A stretch of 64,000 nt of DNA from contig DASRXC010000118.1 in NCBI GenBank assembly GCA_035654355.1, positions 13,940-77,939 of the forward strand, written 5' to 3'. Below the pieces are notes generated by a model. It did no database searches. It worked only from the letters and a program-made list of their open reading frames with translations, and was not told where the DNA came from. Made by a program: the position numbers and the translations under genes. Source of the DNA: JAFAHD01 sp035654355. GTDB taxonomy: Bacteria; Vulcanimicrobiota; Vulcanimicrobiia; Eremiobacterales; Eremiobacteraceae. Below, piece by piece: positions 33,972-43,800 of this stretch. Positions within the stretch are counted from its first letter, which is position 1, and every line of letters starts with the position of its first letter.

Positions 33972-34009
33972 GTGGAAATAGCGTATCACTCTTGTGGAAA
34001 TAGTGTCAA
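33972..34009 (-). promoter_or_regulatory. iclR promoter with paired 10-bp operator repeats
   Basis: On the minus strand TTGACA (34009-34004) and TACGCT (33985-33980) are 18 bases apart. CTATTTCCAC occurs twice (34003-33994, abutting the -35, and 33981-33972, touching the -10). The repeats are 22 bp apart, about two helical turns. TGGAAAT half-sites are known in IclR operators, so autoregulation is likely (inference). Confidence 0.65.
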
Positions 34010-34014
34010 GGGCG

Positions 34015-34034
34015 ACAAAGGCCGTCCCACGGCC
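34015..34034 (-). terminator. Weak hairpin after livF
   Basis: GGCCGT and ACGGCC form a 6-bp stem with a GGG loop, followed on the minus strand by CTTTG. It may partly end the liv transcript before iclR; the T run is too short for confidence. Confidence 0.35.
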
Positions 34035-34038
34035 GCCA

Positions 34039-34740
34039 TTAGAGTCCGAGGTAGGCGGTCTTCACGCGCGGATTGGCAAGCACGCCCTGGGCCGTGCCGC
34101 TTAAACTCACCCGCCCGTTCTCGATGACGTAGCCTCGATCGGCGCTATCGAGCGCGACCTGGACGTCCTGCTCGACGAGCACAATGGTCATGCCTTCGCG
34201 CCGCAGCGAGGCGAGCACCGCGAGCAGCTGCTCGACGATGATGGGTGCGAGGCCGAGCGAGAGCTCGTCTACCAACAGCAGCTTTGGGCGTGCCATCAGA
34301 CCCCGGCCGATCGCGCACATCTGCTGCTCGCCACCCGAAAGCGTACCTGCGAGCTGAGACGAACGCTCGCGCAACCGCGGGAATAGCTCGTAGATACGAT
34401 TTATGTCGGCGCCGACATTCCCGTCGTCGCGATGAAACGCGCCCATCAACAGATTGTCGAGCACTGTCAATCCGCCGAAGAGCCGCCGTCCTTGCGGCAC
34501 GTGGCTGATGCCGGCTGCGACGACACGCTCCGGCTTCCAGCCTGCGATCTCCGCCCCCTCAAAAACGATGCGCCCCGCAGTGGGCGCGAGGAGCCCGGAA
34601 ATCGTCGCGAGCAGTGTGCTCTTGCCGGCGCCGTTCGCGCCGACGAGTGCGACGATCTCGCCTTCAGCGACGTCGAGTGATAACTCCCACAGGACTTGCG
34701 CTTCGCCGTACCCGGCGTCGACGTCGCGGATTTCAAGCAT
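34039..34740 (-). CDS. livF: Branched-chain amino acid ABC transporter ATPase LivF
   Basis: A 233-aa ATPase from ATG 34740 (an upstream frame to 34764 overlaps livG more and is not preferred). Walker A GANGAGKST, signature LSGGEQQMCAIGRGL, Walker B LLLVDELSLGLAP; PQGRRLFGGLTVLDNLLMG is the LivF form of the Q-loop region. With LivG it powers uptake of Leu/Ile/Val or related amino acids. Last gene of livJHMGF; overlaps livG by 8 bases. Confidence 0.94.
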   Translation of the reverse strand: MLEIRDVDAGYGEAQVLWELSLDVAEGEIVALVGANGAGKSTLLATISGLLAPTAGRIVFEGAEIAGWKPERVVAAGISHVPQGRRLFGGLTVLDNLLMGAFHRDDGNVGADINRIYELFPRLRERSSQLAGTLSGGEQQMCAIGRGLMARPKLLLVDELSLGLAPIIVEQLLAVLASLRREGMTIVLVEQDVQVALDSADRGYVIENGRVSLSGTAQGVLANPRVKTAYLGL

Positions 34741-35521
34741 CGCTGTGTGATGCGTTTCGCGCATATCGCGTACCCAGGTACGCTTCGATCACCAAAGGGT
34801 CCGCGACCACCGATTGCGGCAGGCCTTGCGCGATGAGACGGCCTTGATGCAACACGGCGACCCGCTGCGAGATCCCCATGATTGCCCGCATGACGTGCTC
34901 GACCACCACGAGCGTCACACCTGACGCGTTGACGCCGCGCAATAACTCCATCGCGCGATCCGTCTCGTGGGGCGTGAGGCCGGCCATGACCTCGTCGAGC
35001 AACAGCACCTGCGGGTCGGTCGCCAACGCCTTTGCGATCTCGAGGCGCTTTCGGCCCGCAAGCGTCAGCTCCGATGCTTGGCGCCGCGCTTCGGGCGCAA
35101 GTCCGACACGCTCGAGCACCATGTCCGCCGCGGCGAAGGCGGCGCGCGACGACCGATCGGTGCCATGGCGTCCGTAGAGCGCTCCGACTGCCACATTTTC
35201 GCGCACCGTGAGATTTGCGAACGGCTTCACCACTTGGAACGTCCGCGCGACGCCCAGCCTGGCGATGCGATACGTGGGGATGTGGGTGATGTCGACGTCA
35301 CCGACCGTCACCGTTCCCTGTGCCGCGCGCTGCGTGCCCGACATGACCGACAGCAACGTCGTCTTGCCTGCCCCATTCGGGCCGATGAGACCGAGGATCT
35401 CGCCCGGCGCCGCCGACAGCGTCACGCCGTTGACTGCTGTGAGACCGCCGAAACGCACGACTACATCGCGCACCGAGATGGCGCTGGTCACCGGCGTCTG
35501 TTCGGCGGACAACGCGCTCAT
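34733..35521 (-). CDS. livG: Branched-chain amino acid ABC transporter ATPase LivG
   Basis: A 262-aa ATPase with Walker A GPNGAGKTT, Q-loop ARTFQVVKPFANLTVRENV, signature ELTLAGRKRLEIAKAL, Walker B VLLLDEVMAGLTPHE and switch His in VVVEHVM. The C-terminal GTRYARNASHSDA extension is short. Its ATG overlaps the livM stop by 4 bases. Substrate class is inferred from the whole operon. Confidence 0.94.
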   Translation of the reverse strand: MSALSAEQTPVTSAISVRDVVVRFGGLTAVNGVTLSAAPGEILGLIGPNGAGKTTLLSVMSGTQRAAQGTVTVGDVDITHIPTYRIARLGVARTFQVVKPFANLTVRENVAVGALYGRHGTDRSSRAAFAAADMVLERVGLAPEARRQASELTLAGRKRLEIAKALATDPQVLLLDEVMAGLTPHETDRAMELLRGVNASGVTLVVVEHVMRAIMGISQRVAVLHQGRLIAQGLPQSVVADPLVIEAYLGTRYARNASHSDA

Positions 35522-36477
35522 ATGCGGCTTGCTCTCAGCTGCATGCGCAGCGCGTTGAGATTGAACGCACGTATGCCACCAGTGAGATACGGCATTAGTC
35601 CGCGCGGCAGCACGATGACGATGACGACGATGATCGCGCCGAGCACGACGCTGTGCCAGGGAGAGACGGAGAGCGCACCCAGGTACTCACCGATCGCGCT
35701 GAGGATGAACGAACCAATGGTTGGGCCGACGATGCTGCCTGCTCCGCCGAGCAGCGTCATGATGATCATGAGCACGTTGAAGTTGAGGTCGAAGACGGTC
35801 GGCGGGTCGATGAAGCTCGTCCAGTACGCGTAGGTCGCGCCTGCGGCGCCGGTGATGGCGGCCGACAGCATCCATGCGAGAACCTTCGTGGTCGCGGCAT
35901 TGATGCCGAGCACCGTTGCGGCTTCTTCATTCTCACGGATGGCGACAAGCGCATAACCGAAGCGCGTCTGCGCGATCGCCGCGGTGAGCACGATCGACGC
36001 GATCAGGATGCCGAGCATCAGCCAATAGAAGAAATGGAAGTTGCTGTTGATAGGCAGCGTCATGCCGCTGCCTTTGCCAAGCGGCGGCAGCTCGGCGACA
36101 AACGCCTGCGTCCCGATCGCGATGCTCAACGTCGCGATCGCGAAGTAGTGGCCGCGCAAGCGCAGGATCGGCCAGCCGGCGACCGCAGCGAACAGCGCTG
36201 CGACGGCGATCGCCAGCAGCAGTCCGCTCACGAACGGCCAGTGCAATGCGTTCATCGCGTATGCGCACGCGTATGCGCCAGTGCCGAAGAACGTCACGTT
36301 GCCGAAGCTCGGATAGCCGGCGAAGCCGCCGATCAGGTTCCACGCCTGTGCCAGCGACGACATCATGAAGAACAGCGTCAGCACGTGCACCCAGTTGCCG
36401 TTGAGGTGCGTCGGCAGCAGCGCCGAGAGCGCGAGCAGGGCGAGCACGGCATAGGAGAACCGCCGCCCGGGCTGCAT
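35518..36477 (-). CDS. livM: Branched-chain amino acid ABC transporter permease LivM
   Basis: A 319-aa membrane protein with about 9 helices. AWNLIGGFAGYPSFGNVTFFGTGAYACAYAM (about 45-75) is the LivM signature (GGY-G-x-SFG-x-G-F), and RENEEAATVLGINAATTKVLAWMLSAAITG the ATPase-coupling loop. It pairs with LivH. There are only 2 bases between livH stop and its start, and it overlaps livG by 4. Confidence 0.94.
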   Translation of the reverse strand: MQPGRRFSYAVLALLALSALLPTHLNGNWVHVLTLFFMMSSLAQAWNLIGGFAGYPSFGNVTFFGTGAYACAYAMNALHWPFVSGLLLAIAVAALFAAVAGWPILRLRGHYFAIATLSIAIGTQAFVAELPPLGKGSGMTLPINSNFHFFYWLMLGILIASIVLTAAIAQTRFGYALVAIRENEEAATVLGINAATTKVLAWMLSAAITGAAGATYAYWTSFIDPPTVFDLNFNVLMIIMTLLGGAGSIVGPTIGSFILSAIGEYLGALSVSPWHSVVLGAIIVVIVIVLPRGLMPYLTGGIRAFNLNALRMQLRASRI

Positions 36478-36479
36478 GG

Positions 36480-37346
36480 CTATGCGGTCGCCCGGCCGAC
36501 CAAACCGTACGGCCGGAACAAGATGACGAGCAGCAAGACGACGAGCGCGACGACGTCTTTATAGCCCTCGCCGAAGAATAGTGCACCAAATGCTTCGATG
36601 ACGCCGTACACGAGGCCGCCTATCAGCGCGCCGGTCACGTTCCCCAACCCGCCGAGCACCGACACGACAAATGCGCGCACGACGAACGAGTCGCCCATCG
36701 TCGGCGTGATCGCATACGACAGGCTGACAAGACTGCCGGCTGCTGCCGCGAGCGCGCCGCCGATCCCGAGCGTCAGCGCGTAGATGTGGGCAACGCTCAC
36801 GCCTGACAAGCGCGCCGCGTCGACGTCCATGCTCGTCGCTCGGATCGCGCGCCCGATTTTACTGCGCGTCATGAACGCCTGCAGCGCGAACGTCAGCGCG
36901 ACGGCGATGATCAGCGTCCATAAGCGTATCCAAGGTATGGTGATCGGGCCGAACTCGATGCTCGAGCCCGAGTAGTTCGTCGTGATCGAGCGGATGTCCG
37001 ACGTCCAGTAGACCTGTGCGAGGTTGGCGATCACGATCGACAGCGCAAAGGTGAGCAAGAATGTCGCGAGCATCGGCGCGCGGATCACCTGATTCACGAT
37101 AAAACGCTGGATGAGATATGCCAGCACGAACAAGACGATCATCGACAGTGGAATCGAGAGGAACGGATCGAGGTGCATCGGCCCCACGAACAACCAGTAC
37201 GAGATGTACGCGCCGAGCATGATAAAGGCACCATGCGCGATGTTGATCACATTCATGATGCCCCACACGAGGGAAAAACCGACTGCCGCGGCGGCGTAAA
37301 CGCCGCCGACGAGCAGTCCGTTGATGAGGACTTGGAGGTAGAGCGT
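36480..37346 (-). CDS. livH: Branched-chain amino acid ABC transporter permease LivH, start codon abnormal
   Basis: The family core GIMNVINIAHGAFIMLGAYISYW, then RSKIGRAIRATSMDVDAARLSGV, GLGNVTGALIGGLVYG and a late Gly-rich loop, marks LivH. Conserved residues continue upstream of the first usual start (GTG 37268): in frame come LYLQVLINGLLVGGVYAAAAVGFSLVW-like codons, the normal first membrane helix, back to ACG 37346, with TAG at 37352-37350. No ATG, GTG or TTG occurs between them; one CTG is at 37316. So either a rare start (ACG/CTG) is used, or the ATG was lost, or the protein begins at GTG 37268 without helix 1. The end is written at ACG 37346 to show the conserved extent. Confidence 0.85.
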   Translation of the reverse strand, partial: TLYLQVLINGLLVGGVYAAAAVGFSLVWGIMNVINIAHGAFIMLGAYISYWLFVGPMHLDPFLSIPLSMIVLFVLAYLIQRFIVNQVIRAPMLATFLLTFALSIVIANLAQVYWTSDIRSITTNYSGSSIEFGPITIPWIRLWTLIIAVALTFALQAFMTRSKIGRAIRATSMDVDAARLSGVSVAHIYALTLGIGGALAAAAGSLVSLSYAITPTMGDSFVVRAFVVSVLGGLGNVTGALIGGLVYGVIEAFGALFFGEGYKDVVALVVLLLVILFRPYGLVGRATA

Positions 37347-37359
37347 GGCCTAAGCCGTG

Positions 37360-38610
37360 CTAGCGCTTGCCCCACGCCGGAAGCGGATAGGTGGGTTTGG
37401 CGTTGGCCGCGTCCGCGGGCCACACGGTCTCGTGCACGCCCTTTTGGATCTGCTCGACGGCCATCGGCTTATAGATGTTCACACCGCGGCTGTCGAACTT
37501 GATCTTCCCGTAGAACGTGTCGATGTCGAGCGCTGCGAGCGCATCGCGCACTTTCGCCGGATCAAGATCGCCCGCTTTGGCCATCGCAGCGGCAAACGTC
37601 TCCAACGCCGCCGTCGACTCGGCGTTGTGGTAATCGGGCAGCACGCCGTACTTCGCCTGGAAGAGCTTCGTGTAGCGCTGCGCGCTGCCGAACGTCGGAT
37701 CCGTATATTGCAGCGCCGTCGTCCACTGTGCGCCTCCCATCACGCCGTTGGCATCGGGACCGAGGCTCGTGATGAAGTCCGGCGTCGACGGGCCGACCGA
37801 AAAGCCGATGATCTTGGACTGCACGTTCTGGTCTTTCGCGGCACGCATAAGTAGAAGCGAGTCCTGAAGGTGCCCCGAGCCGAGGATGATGTCAGGATTC
37901 TTCGCCTTGACCTGCGTCATCAGCGTCGCCACATCTCGTGTGTCCGGCGGGTACTCGGAGTAGAACACTTCGGTGAATCCGTTGGCCTTGGCGAAGTCGC
38001 GGATACCCTGCGCGACTTCGATCGAGAACTGGTCGTTGGCGGCAAGCACCGCGACGGTAGTCGGGCGCGGACGCATCGTCTGCGCCAGCTCGAGGATGCC
38101 TTGCAGATACTTCTTCGCAGGGCTAAGAATCGCGAACGTATAGTGGAAGCCGCGATTGAAGATCGCTTCAGCAGCGCCGTTTGGATCGACCATCGGCACT
38201 TGATACTTCTCAGTGATCGCGCTGGCAGCGAACGTCGCTGACGAGCCGTACGGCGCCAAGATGTACTTGATGTTGTCTTGCGTGATCAGGCGCTCGACGA
38301 GTTTCGCCGACGTCGCCGAGTCCGACTGATCGTCGTAGTACTTGATGTCGACCTTGTACAGCTTACCCCCGACTTTGATGCCGCCCTGGCTGTTGACGTA
38401 GTCCTTCCAGAAGTCATAGCCTTGCTTGGTCAGCGCGCCCTCGCGCGCGTCGCGGCCTGTCGCCGAAAGCGCAGCGCCAAACGTGATGACGTCGTCGGCC
38501 GCGGCTGTTTGCGGCAAGACCGCAGCGCCGCCCGCAGCCAGGACCGCGGCCGCGGTGATGCCGGTGAAAAATGCGAAAAGACGATGATGACGGTCGTTTG
38601 CAAAGATCAC
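37360..38610 (-). CDS. livJ: Branched-chain amino acid-binding protein LivJ/K-like
   Basis: A 416-aa exported type 1 binding protein. The start is GTG 38610 with GGAGG about 12 bases upstream. The signal peptide is about 1-38 (FTGITAAAVLAAGGAAVLPQ, cut near AAA-DD). Mature part begins VITFGAALSATGRDAREGAL, as in LivJ/amide-binding proteins (FmdD/UrtA group), with YYDDQSDSATSAKLVERLI. It feeds LivHM. The ligand could be branched-chain or another amino acid. First gene of liv; 62 bases after the M48 peptidase stop. Confidence 0.93.
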   Translation of the reverse strand: MIFANDRHHRLFAFFTGITAAAVLAAGGAAVLPQTAAADDVITFGAALSATGRDAREGALTKQGYDFWKDYVNSQGGIKVGGKLYKVDIKYYDDQSDSATSAKLVERLITQDNIKYILAPYGSSATFAASAITEKYQVPMVDPNGAAEAIFNRGFHYTFAILSPAKKYLQGILELAQTMRPRPTTVAVLAANDQFSIEVAQGIRDFAKANGFTEVFYSEYPPDTRDVATLMTQVKAKNPDIILGSGHLQDSLLLMRAAKDQNVQSKIIGFSVGPSTPDFITSLGPDANGVMGGAQWTTALQYTDPTFGSAQRYTKLFQAKYGVLPDYHNAESTAALETFAAAMAKAGDLDPAKVRDALAALDIDTFYGKIKFDSRGVNIYKPMAVEQIQKGVHETVWPADAANAKPTYPLPAWGKR

Positions 38611-38672
38611 GATAGTTTCGTGCCTCCGAATGCGAACGCTCCGATGGTGGGAGGCCCTCGGAGTGGAAAAAC

Positions 38673-39893
38673 TTAGTTCCGGGAGCGCTTTGTCCCTGTA
38701 GTTAGGCCAGCTTGCTCGGCCGCGTACTCGATGCGCTCGTCAAGCGGCGGGTGCGTGTAGAAGTACCAAACGACCGCGCGCCGCGGATGCAGCGGCGACA
38801 AGCTCTGCGAACCAAGCCGGGCGAACGCTCGCACGCCTGCCGTGCCGAGATGTGTGTTCGACGCGGCGAACACATCGGCGTTGTGCTCGATCTGACGCGA
38901 CAGCGCGTTGCCTGCCGGCTGCAGTGCAAGCGCGAATATCAGCATGAGTGCGAGCAGCAGCGGCGTCGACGCCGGGTCACCCAATCCGCTTGAGAGACGC
39001 GGCCAGCGTCGAGCGAGCGGGCCGCCGACGAAATAGATGAACGCGATGGCGGCCAGCACACCGGCCCAGCCATAAAACGTGCCGCGCCAGAGATCGCCGT
39101 GCACGTAGTGGCCGAGCTCGTGAGCGGTCACATACAGCGCTTCGTCGGGTGCGAATGAGTTGAGCAGCGTGTCGGAGATCGCGATGCGCTCGGAAGGCCC
39201 GATGCCTGAGACGAAGGCATTGGCAGACGTCTCTTGCTTGGAAAGATTGAAGACGTATACTGCGGACGCGTTCACGCCGTGGGCGCGCGCGAGATCGAGT
39301 ACCGAGCGTGTCAGCGCTGACGGCGGCAGCTGCGTGTACGTGTTGAACAACGGCTCGATCCAGACGGGAAGCACGACTGAGCTGAGGACGACCAGCGGCA
39401 AGGCGACCGCAGCAGCGATGATAGGCCATGCGCGTGCGTAACGCTGCACGAGCCAAAAGAAAAGCGCGCCTCCCACGGCCGTGATTGCCGCGCTCAATGC
39501 AAGGCCGATCGCCCAATCGTGGAACCAGTCGGCCGGTGTCTCGCGGCTCAGATCGAAGCGGTGAGGGAAGACGAACGAATCATACCACGTGAACGGCAGC
39601 ATGATGATCGCCAAGGCGACGATGACGATGGCGACGACGAGCGCGGTCGTGGCCAGACGACCGAGCCCTGTGCTCGGTAAGATGCGCTCGAAGCCGATGC
39701 GCACCGCGGCGATCGCGCCCGAGAAGCAGAGCGCGAGCAGCACTGCAAATTGCAGCGCCGAACCGATCCAGAACAAACTGCGTCCAAGTGCAGCCACCTC
39801 GACGGCCAGCGCTTGGCGGCCGAGCGGGTACAGCGATTCGACGAGGTGTTGGATTTCAGGCGTGAAAGCCACCAGGCCATCATGGTTATTCAC
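38673..39893 (-). CDS. M48-family membrane metallopeptidase, Ste24-like
   Basis: A 406-aa zinc protease with about 7 membrane helices. VTAHELGHYVHGD is the HExxH zinc motif and RQIEHNADVFAA supplies the third ligand Glu. NAFVSGIGPSERIAISDTLL is a typical Ste24/HtpX strand block. In bacteria such proteins degrade or process membrane proteins. The start is GTG 39893, which overlaps the divergent yjbQ by 12 bases; GTG 39872 is an alternative without overlap. Confidence 0.9.
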   Translation of the reverse strand: MNNHDGLVAFTPEIQHLVESLYPLGRQALAVEVAALGRSLFWIGSALQFAVLLALCFSGAIAAVRIGFERILPSTGLGRLATTALVVAIVIVALAIIMLPFTWYDSFVFPHRFDLSRETPADWFHDWAIGLALSAAITAVGGALFFWLVQRYARAWPIIAAAVALPLVVLSSVVLPVWIEPLFNTYTQLPPSALTRSVLDLARAHGVNASAVYVFNLSKQETSANAFVSGIGPSERIAISDTLLNSFAPDEALYVTAHELGHYVHGDLWRGTFYGWAGVLAAIAFIYFVGGPLARRWPRLSSGLGDPASTPLLLALMLIFALALQPAGNALSRQIEHNADVFAASNTHLGTAGVRAFARLGSQSLSPLHPRRAVVWYFYTHPPLDERIEYAAEQAGLTTGTKRSRN

Positions 39894-40295
39894 ACCGAGT
39901 ACCTGACCTTCAACACGAAGCAGCGTCGCGAGATCATCGATATCACTGACGAGGTCGAACGCGTGCGCGCAAAAGCCGGATTATCTGACGGTTTCATCCT
40001 TGTCAGCGCGATGCACATCACTGCGAGCATTTTCGTCAACGACCACGAACGCGGGCTCTGGTCGGACATCATGGGTTGGCTAGAAGAGCTTGCGCCGGCC
40101 AAACCGGAGTACGAACACCACAAGACCGGTGAAGATAACGCAGACGCACATCTGAAGCGCATGCTGCTCGGTCATCAAGTCGTCGTGCCTGTGACCGGCG
40201 GCAAGCTCGACCTCGGCCCGTGGGAGCGCGTGCACTACGGCGAGTTCGACGGTCGCCGCCCGAAGCGCGTGATCCTTAAAGCGTTGGGCGTCTGA
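39882..40295 (+). CDS. yjbQ: YjbQ-family (UPF0047) protein
   Basis: A 137-aa protein with the UPF0047 pattern: IIDITDEVERVRAKAGLSDGFILVSAMHITASIFVNDHERGL, YEHHKTGEDNADAHLKRMLLGHQVVVPVTGGKLDLGPWE. Two His and Glu/Asn residues make a likely metal site. YjbQ has been linked to thiamin-phosphate synthase-like activity, but the physiological role is uncertain. ATG 39882 chosen. It is followed by a GNAT after 7 bases. Confidence 0.93.
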   Translation: MVIHTEYLTFNTKQRREIIDITDEVERVRAKAGLSDGFILVSAMHITASIFVNDHERGLWSDIMGWLEELAPAKPEYEHHKTGEDNADAHLKRMLLGHQVVVPVTGGKLDLGPWERVHYGEFDGRRPKRVILKALGV

Positions 40296-40302
40296 CGATG
40301 CA

Positions 40303-40833
40303 GTGAAGGTCCGGTTCGCAGCGCCGGCCGATGCCGCCAGCATCGCCGCCGTCGAAGCGGCGACGTGGGAAGCGACGTATCGCGGCCTCATTCCCGATTC
40401 GGTTTTTGCGCGCAGACCGCTCGACCGGCGGGTGGCCTTGTGGAACGATCTCCTCGGCGACCCATCTGTGCGCGTGACCGCGGTGGCGGAAGACGACAGC
40501 GGCGCGATCGTCGGCTATTGCAACGGTGAAAAGCCGCACGAGCACCTCGACGAATACGATGCCGAAATCGTCGGCCTTTACGTGCTTCCCACGTGTCAAC
40601 GTAGAGGCTGTGGCGCGATGCTGTTCAGGTTCGTGGCTGAAGAGCTCGAGCGTCGCGGTCATCGCGCGCTCCTCGTGTGGGTGTTGCGCACCAACCCGTA
40701 CCGCGCGTTCTACGAAAAGCTGGGCGGCCACTACGTCGGCGATCGCACGCTTGATTTGGGTGCGCCGCTCGCGGTCGCCGGCTACGGATGGAAGCGGATC
40801 GAACACGTCCGCCTAGGTCTTGAGCGGCGCTAG
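40303..40833 (+). CDS. GNAT-family N-acetyltransferase
   Basis: A 176-aa GNAT. VRFAAPADAASIAAVEAATWEATYRGLIPDSVF is the N-terminal arm; VGLYVLPTCQRRGCGAMLFRFVAEEL carries the QRRGCGAML acetyl-CoA loop; NPYRAFYEKLGGHYVGD is the C-terminal block. The start is GTG 40303. It converges with the BNR-repeat gene, overlapping it by 21 bases. Substrate unknown. Confidence 0.88.
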   Translation: MKVRFAAPADAASIAAVEAATWEATYRGLIPDSVFARRPLDRRVALWNDLLGDPSVRVTAVAEDDSGAIVGYCNGEKPHEHLDEYDAEIVGLYVLPTCQRRGCGAMLFRFVAEELERRGHRALLVWVLRTNPYRAFYEKLGGHYVGDRTLDLGAPLAVAGYGWKRIEHVRLGLERR

Positions 40834-43800
40834 TCCAGCGGCGTGCAGCGACGCGTCGAACGCCGGAACGTCGGTGCGCATGAACGCCTCGTATGGGGAA
40901 AGGACGCGCTCGACGTCGGCGTGGATCGCGTCGGCCTGCTGCTGATGAGCGGCGAACGGCGGCTGCTGTGAGCCGGACAGCGTGTACTGCAGGTTGACGA
41001 TCTGCTCGCGCACCTTGTCCTCATAGAGCGCGCTATCTTCGTCGTTGCGCGGATTGGACGTCATCTGCGCCTCAACGGTGGCCACGCGCGACACAAGCGC
41101 GTCGCCCTGAGCGACCAACGGCGAAGGCGGCGTCGCGCTTCGAAGTGGTTTCAGCCGCGCTTCCACCTGCTTGCGTATGCCGTCCAACGAATTGAGCGCC
41201 GTGTCTATCTGGGAGAGCTCGCGCGTCAGCGCAGTGTCGAAGGCGTGCCGCTCTTCGTAATCCGCCTGCGTCCACGGCGCGCGTGGATCGGCGCTCACCT
41301 GCACCGTGCGCGACAGCGTGCGCCCGTCGACGTGCAGCACGATCTTGTACGTGCCCGGCACGACCTGCGGCCCGTCATCCGAACCCTGGAAGTTCGCGGG
41401 CGCGGAAAGTCGCTTCACCGGCCCGTTTTCAGCGAGATCCCACGTCAATCGATTGATGCCGGTTGTGTTGGTGATGTAGTATTTCGGCGCGTTGTCGACG
41501 ATGTGCGTGCCTTCAAGGTGGCGCACGACGCGCCCGTTCGCGTCGAGAATGTCGATGGTCGGATGTTTCGCCGCCGGCTTGGTCAGATAGAACGAGATCA
41601 TGACGCCGACGTCCGGGTTGCCGCCGGCGTACTCGTTTGCCGGAGCCGTGCTATCTTGCAGATCCTCGCGCGTCCATTGCCAAAACGCGTACGCACGGCG
41701 CGGCTGATAGAGATACGTTCCAGCGGCCTGTGCCTGCGCCAGCTCCTGGATCGGCGTGAGATCGTCGAGGATGAACATCGAGCGGCCGTGCGTGCCGACG
41801 ATAAGATCGTCAGCGGTGGGCTGCACGCGGATGTCGCGTACCGATGCGGACGGCATGTCGAGCTTGAGCGACCGCCACGTCGCGCCGCGGTCGAACGAGA
41901 TCCAGATCCCTTCCTCGACACCGGCATACAAGATGTTGGCGTTGCGCGGATCCTCGCGCAGCGCGCGCACCGGCTGGTCGACCGGCAAGCCCGTCGCAAT
42001 CGACTTCCATGTCGCTCCGTAGTCCTCGGTGACGAATGCGTACGGCGTGCGATCGCCCATCGTGTGGCGGTCGATCGCGACATACGCTCTGCCCGCTACA
42101 TGATGCGACGGATCGATGGTCTGGACGAAACCGTAGGACGGCATGCTCGCGATCGTAACATCTTTCCAATGCGCGCCGCCGTCCGCGGTGACGTGGATCA
42201 GGCCGTCATCGTTGCCGGCCCACATCAGACCGGCCTGGATCTCGGACGGCGAGATCTCGGTGATCGTGTTGTAGAACTCCGCGCCTGAGGCATCCGGATT
42301 TATGGGTCCGCCCGAGACCTGCTGGTGATCGCGCTCGTTGCGCGTAAGGTCCGGACTGATGACGGTCCAGTGCCGCCCGCGGTCGGTGCTTTTGAACACG
42401 ACGTTGCCGCCGACATACGCGATGTGGGGATCTTGCGGCGAGAACGCGATCGGCGTCGTCCAATTGAAGCGGTATGGAACGCCGGCAATCGTTGCGCCGT
42501 TGACGTCGCGGGGATATGGTTCGACGTCTACATTCTGTTGTGAGCGCACGTCAAAGATGCCGACGACGCCGTTTTCGATCGCGTTCCAGATCAGCTGCGG
42601 GTCGAGAGGGTCAGGCCAGACGAAGTTGCCGTCGCCGCCGTTGAGGCTCATCCAATCGCGGTTGAGGATGCCGGCGGCGTCGTTGCTGTTGGATGGGCCG
42701 CAGAAACTCGTATTGTCCTGAAAACCCGCGCACACGTCGTAAGGCGTGCGCAGATCGTAACCTATCTTGTAGATCTGCCCGATCGGCATGTTCGACGCTA
42801 CGTTCCAGGTCGTCCCCGCATCAGCCGACCAAGCGACGCCACCGTCGTTGGCATTGATCAGCCGCCTGCCGTCTTGCGACCACCATGCGTCGTGGAAATC
42901 GGCGTGAACCGGTTTTGCGATCTTCTTGAACGTTTTTCCGCCGTCTTTGCTTTCCGCGATGTACTCGGACAGCGTGATGAGATGGTTCTGATTTGACGGA
43001 TCGACGAGCAATCTGCTGAAATAAAACGGCCGCTGGTTGAGCAGCGTATCGCTGCTCATCAGACGCCAGTGGTCGCCGCCGTCATCGGAGCGCCACAACA
43101 CACCTTCCTTTGACTGGATGAGCGCATACACGCGGTTCGGATGTGCGCGCGCGACCGCGATGCCGATTCGCCCGGTGTCTCCCGACGGAAGCCCGGAACC
43201 GCTCAACTTGGACCACGTCTGCCCGCCGTCGGTCGACCGGTACAAGCCGCCGTTGGGTCCGCCGCTTGTCAGCATCCAGGGAACGCGGCGCACCTGCCAG
43301 ATGCCGGCAAATACTACATTTGGATGAACCGGATCCCACGCGAGATCGGACGCGCCGCTGCTCGGCCCGACATACAGCGTTTTCGTCCACGTCCTGCCTC
43401 CGTCGGTCGTGCGGTACACGCCGCGGTCTTCGCTGTCGGCGAAGACGTCGCCAAGCGCGCCTACGAGCGCGATGCTAGGATTGCGCGGATCGACGAGCAC
43501 TCTTGAGATGGCGAAACTGTTGTCGAGACCGAGGTGCCTCCATGACTTGCCGCCGTCGATGCTGCGCCACACGCCGTCGCCCCACGAGAAATCATTGCGC
43601 GGATTCGCTTCGCCGGTTCCGACCCACACGATATTCTTATTGGATGGAGCTATCGCCACCGCGCCGATCGCATTAACGGGCAGCGACTCATCGACCGCGG
43701 TCCAACTCGAACCGCCGTCGTTGGTGCGCCAAATGCCGCCGCCTGCTGCACCCGCGTAATAAAGCAGTGGATCGGCATCGCTTCCCGCGACGGATGTTGC

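Noticed and set aside
35653..36564. 303-residue frame antisense to livM/livH
   Set aside because: Arg/Glu-rich shadow of two clear permease genes.
41245..42288. 347-residue frame antisense to the BNR-repeat gene
   Set aside because: Product is Arg/Val/Asp noise while the other strand shows regular Asp-box repeats.
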